Assembly (NCBI RefSeq): GCF_028640845.1
Contig: NC_080539.1
Coordinates: 196,704,698 to 196,768,697, forward strand
Length of the DNA stretch: 64,000 nt
Source of the DNA: Ahaetulla prasina
Taxonomy: Eukaryota; Chordata; Lepidosauria; Squamata; Colubridae
Direction: 5' to 3'
Shown: piece after piece, positions 1 to 13,500 of the stretch
Layout: each line of letters starts with the position of its first letter
How positions within the stretch are numbered: the stretch's first letter is position 1
The notes under the pieces: generated by a model
What the model was told of the DNA's origin: nothing
The model's database searches: none
Seen by the model: the letters and a program-made list of their open reading frames with translations, nothing else
Made by a program: the position numbers and the translations under genes

Positions 1-3000
1 ATACTGGAGAACTGGAAAAAAAAAAGAATAAAAAAGGGGAGGGAGACATAATGATTACTAAGAAGGAGAAGCTGACCTCTAGGAAAATTCCAAAGGATTT
101 GAGAACCCATCGTGCTGGAAAAAGAAATATTAAAGATATAAACAGAGTAGAAGCTTATAACATTTGCAGCTGTGGAATGACAGGTTTTTTTTCTTCTTCT
201 ATAATACATAGAGTCATCCAACAAGACTGAGTAAAAATAGTTTCAAGTTAAACCAAAAACAACAACAAACAAACAAAACCTTCATCTAACACACAAGTTG
301 GGTCATGATATTAGTCAATAAGTAATGCAATGCAACTCTTAGCTTTAAAATAGGGATCAGAAAAATTTACAGAAGATAAGGCTGTATTCTGCCCTCAGTA
401 TTTTATTATTAGACTTCTGTGCTGCCCATCTCACCAAGGCAATAATAATATCACAGCAATATGCCGCTGAAACCAGTTACTGGGAAATACAGAAGCAGCT
501 ATTTTGTTTATGAGTCACTTGTGAGCATTGTAGTAGAGGCATTGTATAATACAGGTGATAATCATCATGAAAGGAACGTATCAAATTTTACTTCATGAGT
601 TATTTTCAACTTTCGAACCTCAAAAATTCAACTTGTATAGATTCCAGGATAGTTTCATAAGTAGAGATCTGCACAGCTTTGTGACTTTACAAAAGGAGGA
701 GACCCTTTTGGGAAAAAAAACACAGCCTGATGTAGTAAGCATCGGGATCCCCAAACCAGCAGAGATCAATGTATTAATCTACTAGAAAGTAAAACTTCCT
801 AACATATATTAGTCCTTTGTTGCAGCTCTTCATTTGAAGTCTCAATGTACATGTGTTTTAGAAAATTAAAACGGAAAATGGGAAAGGTTTCTTCTTTTTA
901 GTCCACTTTGCTAATTAATACGTCAAAGATCGTAAAGAAGAATTCATCAGCTTTTCTCCACTACTGCATCATTTTAAAGAGCTGTGTCAGCAGAGACTTT
1001 AGCAGACAGTCAATACATATTAAGATGAGTTCCAAGCATTAAATAATAAGAAAGAACCATATGAAAAATGAAAATAAAGCAAATAGCTAGAGGCTAATGG
1101 AATCCCATTTGTGACTTTGCATAAAAGGGAGGAAAGGGCAGCATTTTTCCAATACAAACAATAGCTTGTATAAAAATCCTTCCAATCTATGCTATTATAA
1201 CCACCATAACAAATGTATATTTATAGCAAGTTAAATTAAGATAGGCATTGTTGCCAAATCTGATTTGAAACCTGGCTTATTGGAACACACTCGGCAGAAA
1301 AGCCGTGAGAAGCAGAGAGTTTGAGTGTTTCTGAAATTACACAGGAACTCTGGTGTAGCTGCATCCCATTGGATGTATTGTCTAAAGTGTAAAAGACTGG
1401 GAATGGATGCTTATGGGAAAAAATAAATATTTTGTTTACTCTGTCACTTATTTCATTGTGTTTTTTACATTCATTTGGTGGTCAAGATTAAACTGTTCCC
1501 CTGATATTCTATCAGGCTACTATAGTGGGGCAGATTTATTAAATTTATATGCCGCCCACCTCATTCTGCAAAGCGATTTGTTGGAGCTATAAATCTTCTT
1601 GACCAGATCTGCTGACATACCAGCTCCATTTCCTCTCTCTAGTATCTGGGAGTTCATTACACTTTTTGTATAGGGAGAAATGGGAAATAGGATCATTCTG
1701 GCAAAACCACCCCATTTGTCTCTGCTGTTTCTCTCCCAAGCTAATTGGCCAGTGGGTAACTTTATAACTTTAAAAATTAACTCTTGGCTTTACTAAGGAT
1801 CTATTTCTGGTTGTATATAACCTTTAAAAGCTGTCATAGAAGTTATTTTTTAGCTTGAAGTCAAATCTTGGCCAAGCCAAGAAACCAGCAACTGCTGTTT
1901 AGTCCACCTTCCTTTTCTTTACACAATAGCAATAGCTAGTTCAGAATTCAGAATCTCTGTGGGGGTTTTGTTTTCCTTGAGTGTTGTGTTAAAAACAGTG
2001 CTAAATTAGAACTTGCGAAAAAGAAGAGCTAGCCTTTTGCTTATAACCTGGGATGATGAAATGGCAAAATTGAGATAGCAGTGGAGTAGTCTAAAGCAAG
2101 AGGTGAGAGATAGGAACAATAGCATTTTTCATTTCTGTCTGCTTGTATGTTTCTCAATCTTGCCTATACATCCATCTATGTTTATTATCATACGCCTCTA
2201 AAGACCATAGCTGGACTCTGGTTGAGGTTTGCCTGTAATAGTGTAAAAGAGACCCAGGGCCTCACCCACAGACCGGGTATGGAAATTGGATATGAGAGCT
2301 TGTTTGGTTTGAAAACAATTCCTTGCCAACGATTATGACTGCAGTGGGCCTCATTCCAATATGGATTGACAGGAAGGGCTCCCATTTATTTTTTGGCAAA
2401 CAAAATGCAGCTGCTATGTTTGCAAACCGCCTCCTGAGTTGCAGGGCACAATTTCCAACTGATGAGTCACTTTTTGGAAAGATTTTCAGCTTGAGATTTA
2501 GCAGTGGTTTCAGAGAGGAGGATGAAAGACAAGACCAGGTGAGACTTTCAGTTTCAAATAGAAAAATAATCTTTTGTACACTGAAGGCAAAGAACTACAG
2601 GGTAGGAGAAATTAAAAAGATTACATTCTTCTACCATAGAAATGAAAATTGCTGTATGCCAAAAGGATTGAGTAAAAGCATCTCACTAAAAATGTCAGTG
2701 ATACAGTGCAGTTACTTTGTTTAAATAAAGCTTTATTATACACAATATATCATCACCATGATTATTAAAGCAGACAATGTCGCCTTCATTTTTTAATTTC
2801 GCAAAACATATAACAAAGTTTGTTCAAAATGGTTGATTTCCACATATCCTTTAAAAGAAGGATATGGTTTCTAAGCTAAATAGAAAAGGCATTAAAATAT
2901 TTATCTATGAGATTTTCACTGTGGTATTAATAATCTAAAGCTTTTTACTCCAAGAGAAATTAAATAGTTTTCTAAACTTGTGCTAGAATACACTGAATTT

Positions 3001-4659
3001 AGTTTCTACTTATATGTAGAACTCCCCCTCCCCCCAGATATAAGATATTCTGTTTATGGGAACAACTTAGGCCATGTTATTAGTTAGAATTCGATAGATA
3101 ATAATTAAAGATTTTCACATTTGTAATACCGTGTTTCCCCAAAAATAAGTCCTATCCCAAAAATAAGCCCTAGCTTGATTTTACATATGCACCCAGTATA
3201 AGCCCTACCCCCCAAAATAAGCCCTAGTTAAGATCCTGCCCACTCCATTGCATCTGATTGCATGGGGTGGGGCAAGGTACATGGTAAAATCAACCTAGGG
3301 TGGGGATTGGGGGTGGAGCTGCTTACCCTGCAGCCAGGCCTTGCACACTTTGACGCCTGCCTCACCTTGCTGGCCCACCTCTTCTGCAGCCACTTGGTGC
3401 CACTTATGCGCGTCGCTCCCAGCCTCCGTTTTGCCGTCAGAGGCCTTTCAGGAAAGGCCTCTGCAGCCAATAAAAGAGCTCCAGATTGATGTGCGCAATC
3501 CGTTGCCCCCTGGCCTCCGTTTTGCCATCAGAGGCACCATCAGAGCTCGTTTCTCGGCTGCAGAGGCCTTTCCTGACAGTGAAACGAGACCAGATCTTAT
3601 TTTTGGAGAAACACAGTATTTTGGGATAAATGAAGTAAGCAACTTTTATTCTATTATTCTGTCAGAACGATTTGGAGTTCTAGAGAAGGAAATCTAAAGA
3701 GTTTTCAACATTTATAACAGTCATTCCATAATTCAACTAGGAATATCTTCCAAAATTATGCTACAATAGCTAAGGCAGAATAGGACCTTATATAAGGCTT
3801 TCAAATACTTTCCCCTAGCCAAAGCAGTATTTACAGTGATCCAGAATTCCTTTACAAAATGTGGGTCAAGAGCAATTGAAGCTTTGGGTCACAAAATTTT
3901 AATCATATTCTTTCAGTCTAGAACTTGAAACAACACATAACCATCACATTTAAAAAAGAAAAAGATTTTAAAATTCATTTATTCAAAAAAAATCTATTTT
4001 TTCAGATCAGATGGAAATCCATTGGGTGATAGCTGCTGTGAAGTAAGGTTACCCAATGTTTTATTTAGAAACTGACCTATGCTTGGAACTGAGTTTCTGA
4101 AGCAAAGAATTGGGGCTGAATCTGGAAAAGGAATCAAGTTTATGTAATGTGACACAAATTTATACAATACTGACAGATTGCCACACAATACTGGCATGTT
4201 ATCTAATCTAGGAATGTCAAAATAAAGATGAGTTTGGAAATCCAGGAAAAACTATATTCTATATAGCTGGAATGAACTATACCAATCAGCTGACTCATAT
4301 TGACAAATGAAAACATTAACGTAATACACTAAAATAACCCCCCCAAAAAAGCAATGAGCTCCTAACAAAACTCCCTACCACTATCACCATGATTTTCCTT
4401 TCCTCCCTAGACTCCATTTAACAGGTTTTTTTTCTAACTGTTTACTTGGCACATGATTGTTTTTAATTAAAAAGCCATACTACTGCTGCTTTTGCAAATC
4501 ATTCAATTTTTAGTCAATATCCTAGAAACAAAAAAAAGCTTAATTATAGATTGGAGATTCATCCTGGATAGGATTTAAGTGACTCTCTATTTCATATATT
4601 TTATATAATATTTTAATTGCAAAATATGGTAAAACTATGGGAGGGGGGGGAAATCTTAC
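1..4659 (-). other. PARD3B intron, downstream part
   Basis: This intronic sequence follows the microexon on the gene strand. I searched by eye for the next PARD3B exon (the GLKKSSSLESLQ region) and did not find it. Mostly unique AT-rich DNA. Short stretches near 395-450 and 1525-1570 resemble the 'gccgcccatctc' 3' end of L2-like LINEs but are too short to define. A mariner-like MITE lies at 3127-3618. Open frames at 555-785, 1407-1592 and 2147-2724 show no recognisable protein or codon signal. Confidence 0.7.
3127..3618. mobile_element. Tc1/mariner-like MITE with ~23-bp inverted termini
   Basis: The left end (taccgtgtttccccaaaa) and the reverse complement of the right end (tactgtgtttctccaaaa) match with two differences. 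Both are flanked by TA, the mariner target dinucleotide. Just inside the left end are several 'aaaataagccct' repeats. The interior is GC-richer and has no transposase. Overlapping open frames at 3228-3697 are chance frames within it. Superfamily assignment rests on TA and TIR structure only. Confidence 0.65.
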
Positions 4660-4704
4660 CTAGTTTCTGAGCAGTCAATAAGGCAACTTTACTTTCATCT
4701 GCCA
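4660..4704 (-). CDS. PARD3B: PARD3B 45-nt microexon
   Basis: This microexon is too short to stand out as an ORF. A pyrimidine-rich tract ends ttctctag at 4705, then come TG, 14 codons and G, then gtaaga. The leading TG completes GTG (Val) with the G from exon 23751-23636. The joined peptide reads SMDL-VADESKVALLTAQKLG, matching the SMDLVPDESKV..GQK segment of PARD3B and the VADES form in PARD3. Its length is a multiple of three, so skipping it would keep the frame and remove 15 residues; alternative inclusion is therefore plausible but not shown. A long hAT-derived hairpin lies about 76 nt upstream of its acceptor. Confidence 0.9.
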
Positions 4705-4781
4705 CTAGAGAAAAGGAAGGAAAAGAAAGTGCAGATTTAAATCTAAATGAAGAAACCATACACCATTAGTACACCCTAGAC

Positions 4782-4905
4782 CAGCGGTCTCCAACCTTAG
4801 CGACTTTAAGCCTGGCGGACTTCAACTCCCAGAATTCCCCAGCCAGCAAAGCTTCTGGGAGTTGAAGTCCGCCAGGCTTAAAGTCGCCAAGGTTGGAGAC
4901 CCCTG
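4782..4905. mobile_element. hAT-like foldback MITE (near-perfect hairpin)
   Basis: The element starts cagcggtctccaac and ends gttggagacccctg, flanked by an exact 8-bp duplication, ccctagac (4774-4781 and 4906-4913), the length expected for hAT transposons. Arms 4787-4834 and 4853-4900 are complementary over 48 bp with one mismatch, around an 18-nt loop. There is no coding capacity. It lies in the PARD3B intron just upstream of the 45-nt exon's acceptor. Confidence 0.88.
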
Positions 4906-5189
4906 CCCTAGACTATATTCCAAAGCAGATGCGCTTCTGTTTGCAAAGTTTTTATTTTTGGTGTCTAATTCATCAATAAACATAAAATAGCAACAGATTT
5001 AAAACCCTAATTAAATTAAAGTTAAAAATAGGCATGGATTTTTCAAGTATTTTTTGAGCAAAGATGATATTTCAATCATACCACGTATTTTCCCAGCCAA
5101 TTTCAGTGGAAAGCAAGTCGGATTTCTTTACAGAAGTAACTCCAATAGACAAAAATGGAAGCGTGATAAAATGTATTTGCGATATAATA

Positions 5190-5413
5190 CAGCGGTTCCC
5201 AACCTTTCCGGCTTGATGAATCTTGGGGGGGGGGAAGGGGATAGTTTCGTGTGAGTGCCAGTGCCCACTGCTCACGCAACTGGAGCTTTGCATGTGAGTG
5301 CAAGCGTGAGCACCTGCCAATCACACAAGTAGAGCTGTCCATGCCTGTACGGTTGCTCATTGCTCATGCAATTTGGTTCTGAATGGGCTGCAGTCTGGTA
5401 TTGGGCCATGGCC
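5190..5413 (-). mobile_element. hAT-like MITE, truncated at one end
   Basis: One terminus (cagcggttcccaaccttt) matches the terminus at 56342 in reverse orientation. The interior shares the CpG-decayed 'cgtgagcacctgcc / gctcatgcaa' pattern of that copy. The other terminus is missing after gggccatggcc, so no TSD can be read. Open frames at 5072-5517 are chance frames through it. Confidence 0.6.
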
Positions 5414-7439
5414 AATATGATATATATTGAAGTATAATATATTTCAATCTTAAATGTAAACCCCACCCCCAAATTATTCATGTTTTTGCCAATAGCATTT
5501 TTAGTCAAATTGGGCATTATGTTTCTCTTAATCTTATACCTGATTTTTTTTGTTATTTAGCCACAACTGGGAGTACTATTCATATTCAATCCTTGAAAAC
5601 TCCTGTGGACCCAATCAGAATTGAATGCCCCTTCTCCTACAAATGCTTTCTATTCACATTTGGAGGAAGGCTTCCATTGGCAAGAAATTCTAGAGCAATT
5701 CAACAGGGAAAACCCACTGTCTCCAAACAGTTTTGATGCCATTAACATGGAAATAGTTAATATTCAAGTAAAAATGTGAGCAGAGATTGGTTTAAATCTA
5801 TTTTTTGCATGATCAGTCAAACCTCTAAAATATGCCACCAGTAGGCATCCCCAAACAAAAAGCTTTGAGTATGAAAAATTTGGCAAACCAAGATACATTC
5901 ATTACTTTCAAGGTGGCTCCCTACATTGCCCCCCCTTCTCTCTCTCTCATTCACAGTTTGTTCTTTTTGCAGAGAGAGGTTGGAAAACTAAGTTTTTATG
6001 AGCTCTAATATAATAGATCTGGACAATAGAAAAACTATCCACTCCCTTCCCAAATATCTCAGTAAAATTCGAAATATTTTCTATCTTTATAAAGCGTACC
6101 AAAAACACTTCACAGAGAGCAAATTAATCAACTAAGGTCATGCTTTTCCCAAAACTTCCATGCTTTTAAGGATCTAAATAAATTACTTTCCCTGATCTAA
6201 ACGTATTTTAGTCAGGGGAAAAAAATCAGTTGCTAGCTTTCCAGATGGATATTATCCTTACACAGGCCTTTCCGCATAACAAAGATATAGTGCCATCAAT
6301 TAATTTAAAGTCAATGATTGTGCCAATAACATTACTTCAGTTACTCTTATTTCTGCATTGCAGTGTTTCCACATCTAAGGATGTTGGATAGTAAGAGAGA
6401 ACATGTCAAATCATGGCTCAAATGCATCCTTTGCAAACATTTTAGCTGTTTTATTGTTAATGGAAACTCTTTCATGGAATGCTAATGTTATTTTATCTAA
6501 AAAAATGAACTCATTTTGAAGACCTCAACAAAATTGACAGATAAAATTCTTACATACAAGAAGACCAAAAGCTTCTATTATTTCAAGCTAAGTTGGATAG
6601 ATGAAATTGGTGAATGTTTGTTTCAACTGCTCTTATGAACATCAGGGCCAGTGTCAAGCTATGAGTCGATAGCCTGGTACATTAAATGAATCATCATTAG
6701 AATAAACCATGCCTAGACGTTCAGGAGTCTTGAACTTGAGCTTACATGTATTCTGTGTGATTATGCAGGATGAATAGCAACTACTATTTGATACTGTATT
6801 GCATACTTCTTTCCTTCCCCTCTCTTCACAATAGCACTCAAGGAATTACTTATTCTGTAGTCACTGGAATAGCTATTATATTCTTTTTAAAGTACAAAAC
6901 AAGGTTATCCAAATGCTATATGTATGACTGAAAAGTAACATTTTCTCTCTCTCTCTGTCAAATCTCCTGAATAGAGTTAAATGTCTTTGGATCTAAGTAC
7001 CTGCAAATCTTTTTCCAAACCATCTAAAATAATATATCAGCCCTCGGCAGAAATCTATTCTGAAACAGGTAATAAAGAGTTGGGGATAAAATTCTTTATT
7101 CCAGGGGCATACAGCAAAATCAAAATGTAGACAAGTCTTCACAATGTTATAATTCATAACACTATATTTTGCTGGGACTATTTCACTTCCTCACACAGTA
7201 TTGTTATTATCAGGACAATACAAACTTTCTTTTTTCCTTAATAACACCTCTGCTTTTCATTCCTAAGTAATGCACAACTAATGAAAGCTAGCATACAGCT
7301 TCCTTTACACTTTTGTTGCTGCATGTCTTTCTCATACACTAAATGAAGCAGATTAATCCTCTCACAATGAAATACCGCAAAACATTAATAATCCACATTC
7401 TAATGTAATCCGTAATAGCCATTATCGCTTCCACTCAGT

Positions 7440-7745
7440 TTCCAGGTCATAATGATCCGCATTCTATTATAGAAAAGTTACCAGGAAAGACTGTCCTTAG
7501 TAGAGAATCACAGAATGGAAGCAACCTTGGAAATAATCTGTCCAGTATAGGACAGATTACCTCAGCATCCCTGGCAAATAGACATCCATTGAGGCTCTGC
7601 TTAAAGACCTCCCATGAAAAAGCTTCCACCACATTTCAGGCTACTCTGATCTATTGTTAAGCAGCTCTTATCATTAGGAAACATTTCTCATATCTAAGCA
7701 AAAACTACTTCCTTTCAGCTTAAAACATTTGTAGGCAGAAACTCT
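7440..7745 (-). mobile_element. CR1 LINE 3'-end fragment, diverged
   Basis: The segment reads as the reverse complement of the CR1 3' untranslated region: 'agaatcacagaatggaagc', 'gaggctctgcttaaagacc', and 'cttatcattaggaaacatttctc' follow the order seen in amniote CR1 tails. It is well diverged, so an old insertion. No coding part is left. Confidence 0.5.
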
Positions 7746-8283
7746 AAACTGAAGATTGAACAGAGGTTGGAGAAGGATACTACAAAGAACAAAAAGGGGC
7801 TCTTATTCTGTATACAGTCTATATTCAAGAGCAAATATGGCAAAAGGATATATCATCATCCTTTGCGATCGACAAACACCATCTTGCATGATCAAATGCA
7901 GCATCTGAGTCCAACTGGCCTCCATTTATTCTGCTTTGCCATCCTTGCTTCGAACTTCCATGCAGATGCTTGCCATCTGTGTTAAAGTGAAGGTGATGCA
8001 GGCAATAATGTGGGGTGCTGCTTGTAGGACATGACCATATCACTGTAGGTGTTTCACCCACATCTTCTCAAATATTGGTGCAATGCCCATTTGCTTACGT
8101 GCTGAGTCATTGCTGACATGATCAAGAAAAGGAACACTTAATGACCAACGAAGCATGCACATCTCCATGGCATGTACAGAGCTCTCAATGCACTGAAAGT
8201 TATTGCATGTACCATTGTTTTATACAACTTTTATTTTAGATAGATTGGTGTGCATTGATTCCAGAGTACTCCAGTGATCTTTG

Positions 8284-8880
8284 ATCAAATTCAAATTCAA
8301 ATCTTTATTGTCAGTGCACAACATATGTACACTGAGATTGGTTGAGCTCCCTCAGAGCACCCCCACACCCCCACAACATAATACAACACACAGTGAAGGC
8401 AGAAAATCCCTAATCCAATAAATCATATTAACAAAACATCCGGTCCTATTGCACCAGTGTGGACATGTTACACATTGTGCCGGCCCTGTAGTCCATCATA
8501 CTACGTAGTTATGATGTTATTTCTCATTCAGGAATCTGACAGCCCACCGATAAAAACTATTCTTCAGCCTGTTTGTACGGCTGGCTATACTTCTATATCT
8601 CCTTCCCAATGGTAGGAGGGTAAAGAAGTGATGACCAGGGTGAGAGTCATCCCTGAGAATTTTCCTCACTCTTCTAAGGCAGCGAGCCATAGTGATCTCA
8701 TCTAATGGTATCAGGGGACACCTCACGATGTTTTGTGCTGTGCTCACCACCCTCTGTAATGATTTTCTATCCGCGGCTGTCAGACCAGCATGCCATATCT
8801 TGATGCAATAAGCGAGGACACTTTCTATTATGGACCAGTAAAAGTAAAAGTAAAAGGAGGTCATCAGTTGTTGTACTAAT
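8284..8880 (-). mobile_element. CR1/Rex1-like LINE, 3' part with RT C-terminus
   Basis: The minus strand encodes a peptide with YCIKIWHAGLTAADRKSLQR, then RCLRRVRKILRDDSHPGHH and YRSIASRTNRLKNSF. This is the domain after the reverse-transcriptase core that ends ORF2 in CR1/Rex1-type LINEs. The block PGHxxFxLLPxxRRYR also appears in the LINE at 19.5 kb. The 3' UTR runs to about 8284 (tctttattgtcagtgcacaa). The element is 5'-truncated and lacks the endonuclease and RT active site. Confidence 0.75.
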
Positions 8881-9434
8881 GATGAAGTGCATGCAAGAGT
8901 GAACAAAGCAAAAGGATACATAGCAAACAATAAAATAAGCATAGGATTATTCAACTCCTTTTATTGTTTAGTATTGTTTAAATGTGTCGCACTAACACAC
9001 TTAATTTTGAACAGCAGGATGCTTGAGTAAAATTTTATCTGGAAGTACATATTGAACTTGAATGAGTACAAGCCCCCAAAGCCATATGAATTGCATCTGA
9101 GTGTCCTGAAAGTAATTTCTAATAGTCTTGCCAAATTTTATGTTTGTCTTAACTGAGATTTCAGATAATTGGAGGAGGATCATTGTTTTTATTCAGAAGA
9201 GTGGGAAAAGGAAGAGATAGAGATATCCATGAGATAGAGACCAGACCATATGATACTGAAACCATAAAGAAGCTAATCTGTCAGCACTTTAAAACAATAT
9301 ATGAATTACCAGAAGTCAGTAAATATTTGCCAAGAATATATGTTGCCAGACTAAATTTCATTTCCTTACTAAACTGGAGAAATGCTGTGGAACTGTCTTG
9401 ATTTTAGCGAAGCATTTGACAGAATACCCAAGGA

Positions 9435-9827
9435 CAGTGTTGGGGAACCTTTTTGGCACCAAGTGCTGAAATGGGAGAATGTGCATGTGGGAGCACTGGA
9501 AACTAGAAGAGCAGCTCCCCATCATGCATGTGCACGCCAGGAAGCTAAACTTCCAGTTTCTGGCATGCATGTCACCTGGTCTTCCGGTTTTTGGCGAAGA
9601 CCAGCTGGCTGGCATGCATGTGCATGCAGGAAACCAGAAGGTCAGCTCCCTGGTGCGCGTATGCGCACCAGGGAGCTGCTCTTCCAGTTTCCGATGCTCC
9701 CGCTTGCGCAAAGAATGGCTGGCCAGCACACCGGAACCCAGGAGACCAACTTGTGATGGCTGATGTGCCCAGAGAGATGGCTCTGTGTGCCACTTCCGGC
9801 ACAAATGCCATAGGTTCGCCATTACTA
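9435..9827. mobile_element. hAT-like MITE inserted into the CR1
   Basis: The left end is cagtgttggggaaccttt; the right end, aggttcgccattac, is its approximate inverted repeat. The 8-bp flanks cccaagga (9427-9434) and ccctagga (9828-9835) differ by one base. It belongs to the same family as 48378-48582 (cagtgatgg...cgccatcac). Internal short inverted GC-rich blocks ('ctggtgcgcgtatgcgcaccag') explain the many overlapping shadow frames at 9358-9833. Confidence 0.8.
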
Positions 9828-10381
9828 CCCTAGGACTTTATATCTGATAGGCAGTTAAATGGTGGGTTGACATGACAATAGTATAGTTGGTTTGAAAACT
9901 GTATTCAAAGAATGCTCATCAACATTTTTTCATCAAATAAGAGAGCCACAAAGTTCAGACTTGTCCTCTTCAACGTTTTTATTAATGACTTGAATAAAGA
10001 GATGGACTGAATGCTTATCAAATTTGCAGATGACACAAAATTAGTAGTTAATACCCTGGAAGTCAGAAATAAAATTAAGTGATTGTGATATATTAGACAA
10101 ATGGGCTGAAAATAATAGGATGAAAATTAAGAGAGACGAATGCAAAATCCTTCACTTTGGAAAAAGAAATCAAATGCAGGTATAACTTATTCCAAAAACA
10201 GTCCATTTGCTATCTGGAATTATAGCTAATCTCAAGATGAAAATCAATAAGCAAGAGTCCTAGCTTCTAAAAAGGCAAATGCCATTTTTGCTCGCTGTAT
10301 TTTCTCCATATCCTACCCCATTTGTGTTCATACCAACTTGAGAAAAAACATGACTGATGGGGTCAGAAATAAGTCCTATGG

Positions 10382-10502
10382 CAGGGGTGTCAAAGTCACA
10401 TTGTCACACGACATATCGGGACCTTTTTTCCCTTCACTAAAATGGGTGTGGGCATGGTCAGTGCATGATGCATGCACATGGGCCGGGAGTTTGACAGCCC
10501 TG
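10382..10502. mobile_element. Short hAT-like MITE (caggggtgtcaaa family)
   Basis: Termini caggggtgtcaaagtc and gggagtttgacagccctg are inverted repeats. The flanks tcctatgg and tcctaaag are an 8-bp duplication with two differences. It is 121 bp and non-coding, of the same family as 40994-41125 and 16269-16883. Confidence 0.72.
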
Positions 10503-13500
10503 TCCTAAAGGAAAAGATGTTGGAAATTGGGTATATTTATATTTATATATTTGAGAAAAGATTCAGTTGAGAAGCAATAGAATAGAATAGCTCTTTTTAG
10601 GAGCTTAGAAGTATGCCATAGAGAAATTCAAAGTCGTTCCTTATCAACCCAGAATGAAAAATGAAATACTATCTGAATGTTAGGGGAAAATATGGTGCAA
10701 TCTACCATGGGAAATGGTGTGCATCTTAAAACAAAGCTTGATGTACCCAAACTGAGATTGGGCACTAGAGCCTAACTGGATACTTTAAACTCTATGATTT
10801 TAACATTTTATGAACAGTAGCCAAAGCACTATTGAGCCCTATTTTGCATTACATTAAAGATATTTATATTTTGACTTACCCTATTATTAGATCCATGGCT
10901 TATAGTTTAAATACTATGCAGGTTATAAATAAATACTGTGTTTTTGAGTCGTTTTCTTAAACAATTTACTCACAATAGGATTCCAGCATAGACTGCCATT
11001 GTCCCTCTTTCCAGAAAGCAGTAAATATGTTCCCTAGCCTCATCAACAACTTAATCTCTAACAACCCTCATGCATTTGACAAGAATTCCTTTTCACAGCA
11101 GATTCAAATGCATTTGCCCCTGGAATTGCAGGCAAAATAAGAGGAATATCTCTATATACCTAAAGCAAATGACAAAGGCTAGTAGTCCAATTACGATTAA
11201 GCATGCTTAAAGTTGTATGTGTAAGAGAGAAAAAAATAGGCAAAAATACAAAATGCCTGCTTTGCTTGGGTTAGTCATTACTGGGAAAGGTAACACTAGG
11301 ATAGTTTGCTTCTCTATGACTTTGAATTCTTTAGAGTAGAATCCAGTTGATTTCCTTTGGATTTGTCATGTGTGACAAATTAATTTCTATCTCTCTAAAT
11401 TTATGAGGAAGGTCAGGCAACTAAATACATCTGTATTTATATGTAACTTTAATAAAATAAATAAATACATGTGATGATTCATAACTCTTACTTTGGCTAT
11501 ACTTTGGCTAAAAGTTATAAAACTATGGTAATATGCAAGCTCTACAATATATTAGGTTAGCAATATAAAATTCAGTCTAGGCACTAGAATTAAACTGACT
11601 CCAACTGAATCAAGTAGAGAATAGATTAGAAATAGTGACCTGCTTTTAATTAAAATGGGCATAGAATTATTAAATATTTATTCCTTAAGAATTCCATCCT
11701 ACATGATGATTCCATATTTGCCAAATATCCAAAGACAAGAGAGATTTCATAAAACAAATATACTTTTATGGAGTTTGGTAATTCTCGGAGAGAGAAATGC
11801 AACTAATCTTTCTCTGATTTGTTTTGATCCAAGATATTTCTGCAGAAGTTGTTTAGTCTAAGTTGAATAAGGTGAGAAGAATCAATTCAGGAAAAAATGG
11901 CAGCCGTGTTCTCAATGAAAGACATGAGCTCCCATTTCTATAGTATGCAATTCTCAAAATGAGCAGTTTAGTAGTTATGTAGAAACAGAAAATGCAACAA
12001 AAATGCTAGTAATTTTAAGATGAAAGGGATTCTATGCATAACTTACAATATAAGAAATACAAGCTATAATCACTATTGGTGCAATCCTCTGCATTTCCAC
12101 TCAGAAATAAATCTACCAAGGCAGAGGGACTTATTCCCAGTTAAATGTTGAATGCCTTTGAAATCAGTTTGTTCAGGGTCAGGACTCTTGACTTTAAAAA
12201 AATTGATCTAATGTCTGAGAACTGGGTCTTTATATTCATTACATTTTTGTACTTTCATCATTTTCAAGGTGGTTTACAACAAAACATCAAAGATTATAGA
12301 AAATCAGAAAGAACAGTTAAATGAGCAGAGTAGCAGTAAGAAACCAGTAAAACCTTTTAAGCATTAAAAGCTTGAAAAACATACTTTTAAAACAGTAATG
12401 CCTTTCTGGAAACATTTCTATAATATTTCCATTCATCAGATTTCTATGGAACTACATCTGTTAAAATGAAGTAACACTGCTTCAGAATATATTCATCTCT
12501 GCAAATGTAGGATTGGCACTATTTCTTACTTTTTGCCAATATAATTGTATAATTTGGGATGATGTTCTTTAAAACAGATAGTGGATGAAATTTGATCAAG
12601 TGTAAGATTCATGTTGCCAGCAAAATCAGGAGGAAAAAAGAGGGGGATATCAAGTCTCCAAAACCACAAGTTGCTACACTATCAATTCATCTCATGATTA
12701 CTATGTACATAAAGAGGATCTCATTTTCCCTTGAAAGGTAATCTTTTTAAAAACATGTTTAAGATCAGTAATTCTATGAAGTGGCCTGTAACCAGAATAA
12801 GTCCTGTGGTATTTCTTTGACATTTCCTTAACATTTGCTCATATGAAACATTTTCACCATCCTCTCATGTTACCCCATTTCCTTTGAAGTGTATGGAGCT
12901 TTTCAGTTAGGCCAAATTGAAGCAGCCCACTGGGTTCCTTCAGAATATTTCACTACTTTAAATCCTGTACGTTGTTCCTCATTTAAAGCGAAATCTTCCT
13001 TTCCCTCTTTACATGATTCCAAAGCTCATCCCTAGGGGGCTGTTAGACGTTTATGTTCCTGGCATTCCTGCTTTTGTGACACAACTTCCTTTTTCTAGGC
13101 TGATATTCCCCTTCCACTAACAGAGTCCTGATATCTGGACAATTCAACAAGCACCTGATAACAAAGAACTATGCCCTGAAAAATGAAAAAACAGTGATAT
13201 TTCTTCATCAGTTTGCTTTGCAACAGAAAATGTTTGGGATAACATCTGATGAGCTTCCCAGAGTTATTTTGGAGTTGACCATCATCAAATTGAATTAAGA
13301 ATACAAAAAAAAAAGATTAAAAAGAAATATTGGACGCTTTTTCAAATCCTTAAAAGTTTTAGATTTCACATTCAACTTCTCCCCCCCCCCACAAAAGTGT
13401 AATATTTAATCACCTGACTTTTTAATAATAGAAGTCAAATACAAGTATCATTTTTTTGGCTAAAATCTATGGGGCATGTTAATCAAGGTCAGGTTTATCA

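Larger units (their letters stand above)
9380..10760 (+). mobile_element. Old CR1 LINE fragment, interrupted by a hAT MITE
   Basis: Before the MITE the plus strand reads DFSEAFDRIPKD, the RT motif around the first catalytic Asp. After it come remnants of 'FNVFINDL' (about 9970-10010), 'FADDTKL' (about 10020-10045; a form of the YADD box), and 'KCKILHFGK' (about 10140-10165), in the CR1 order. Frameshifts and stops are frequent. The 3' limit is uncertain. Confidence 0.65.
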
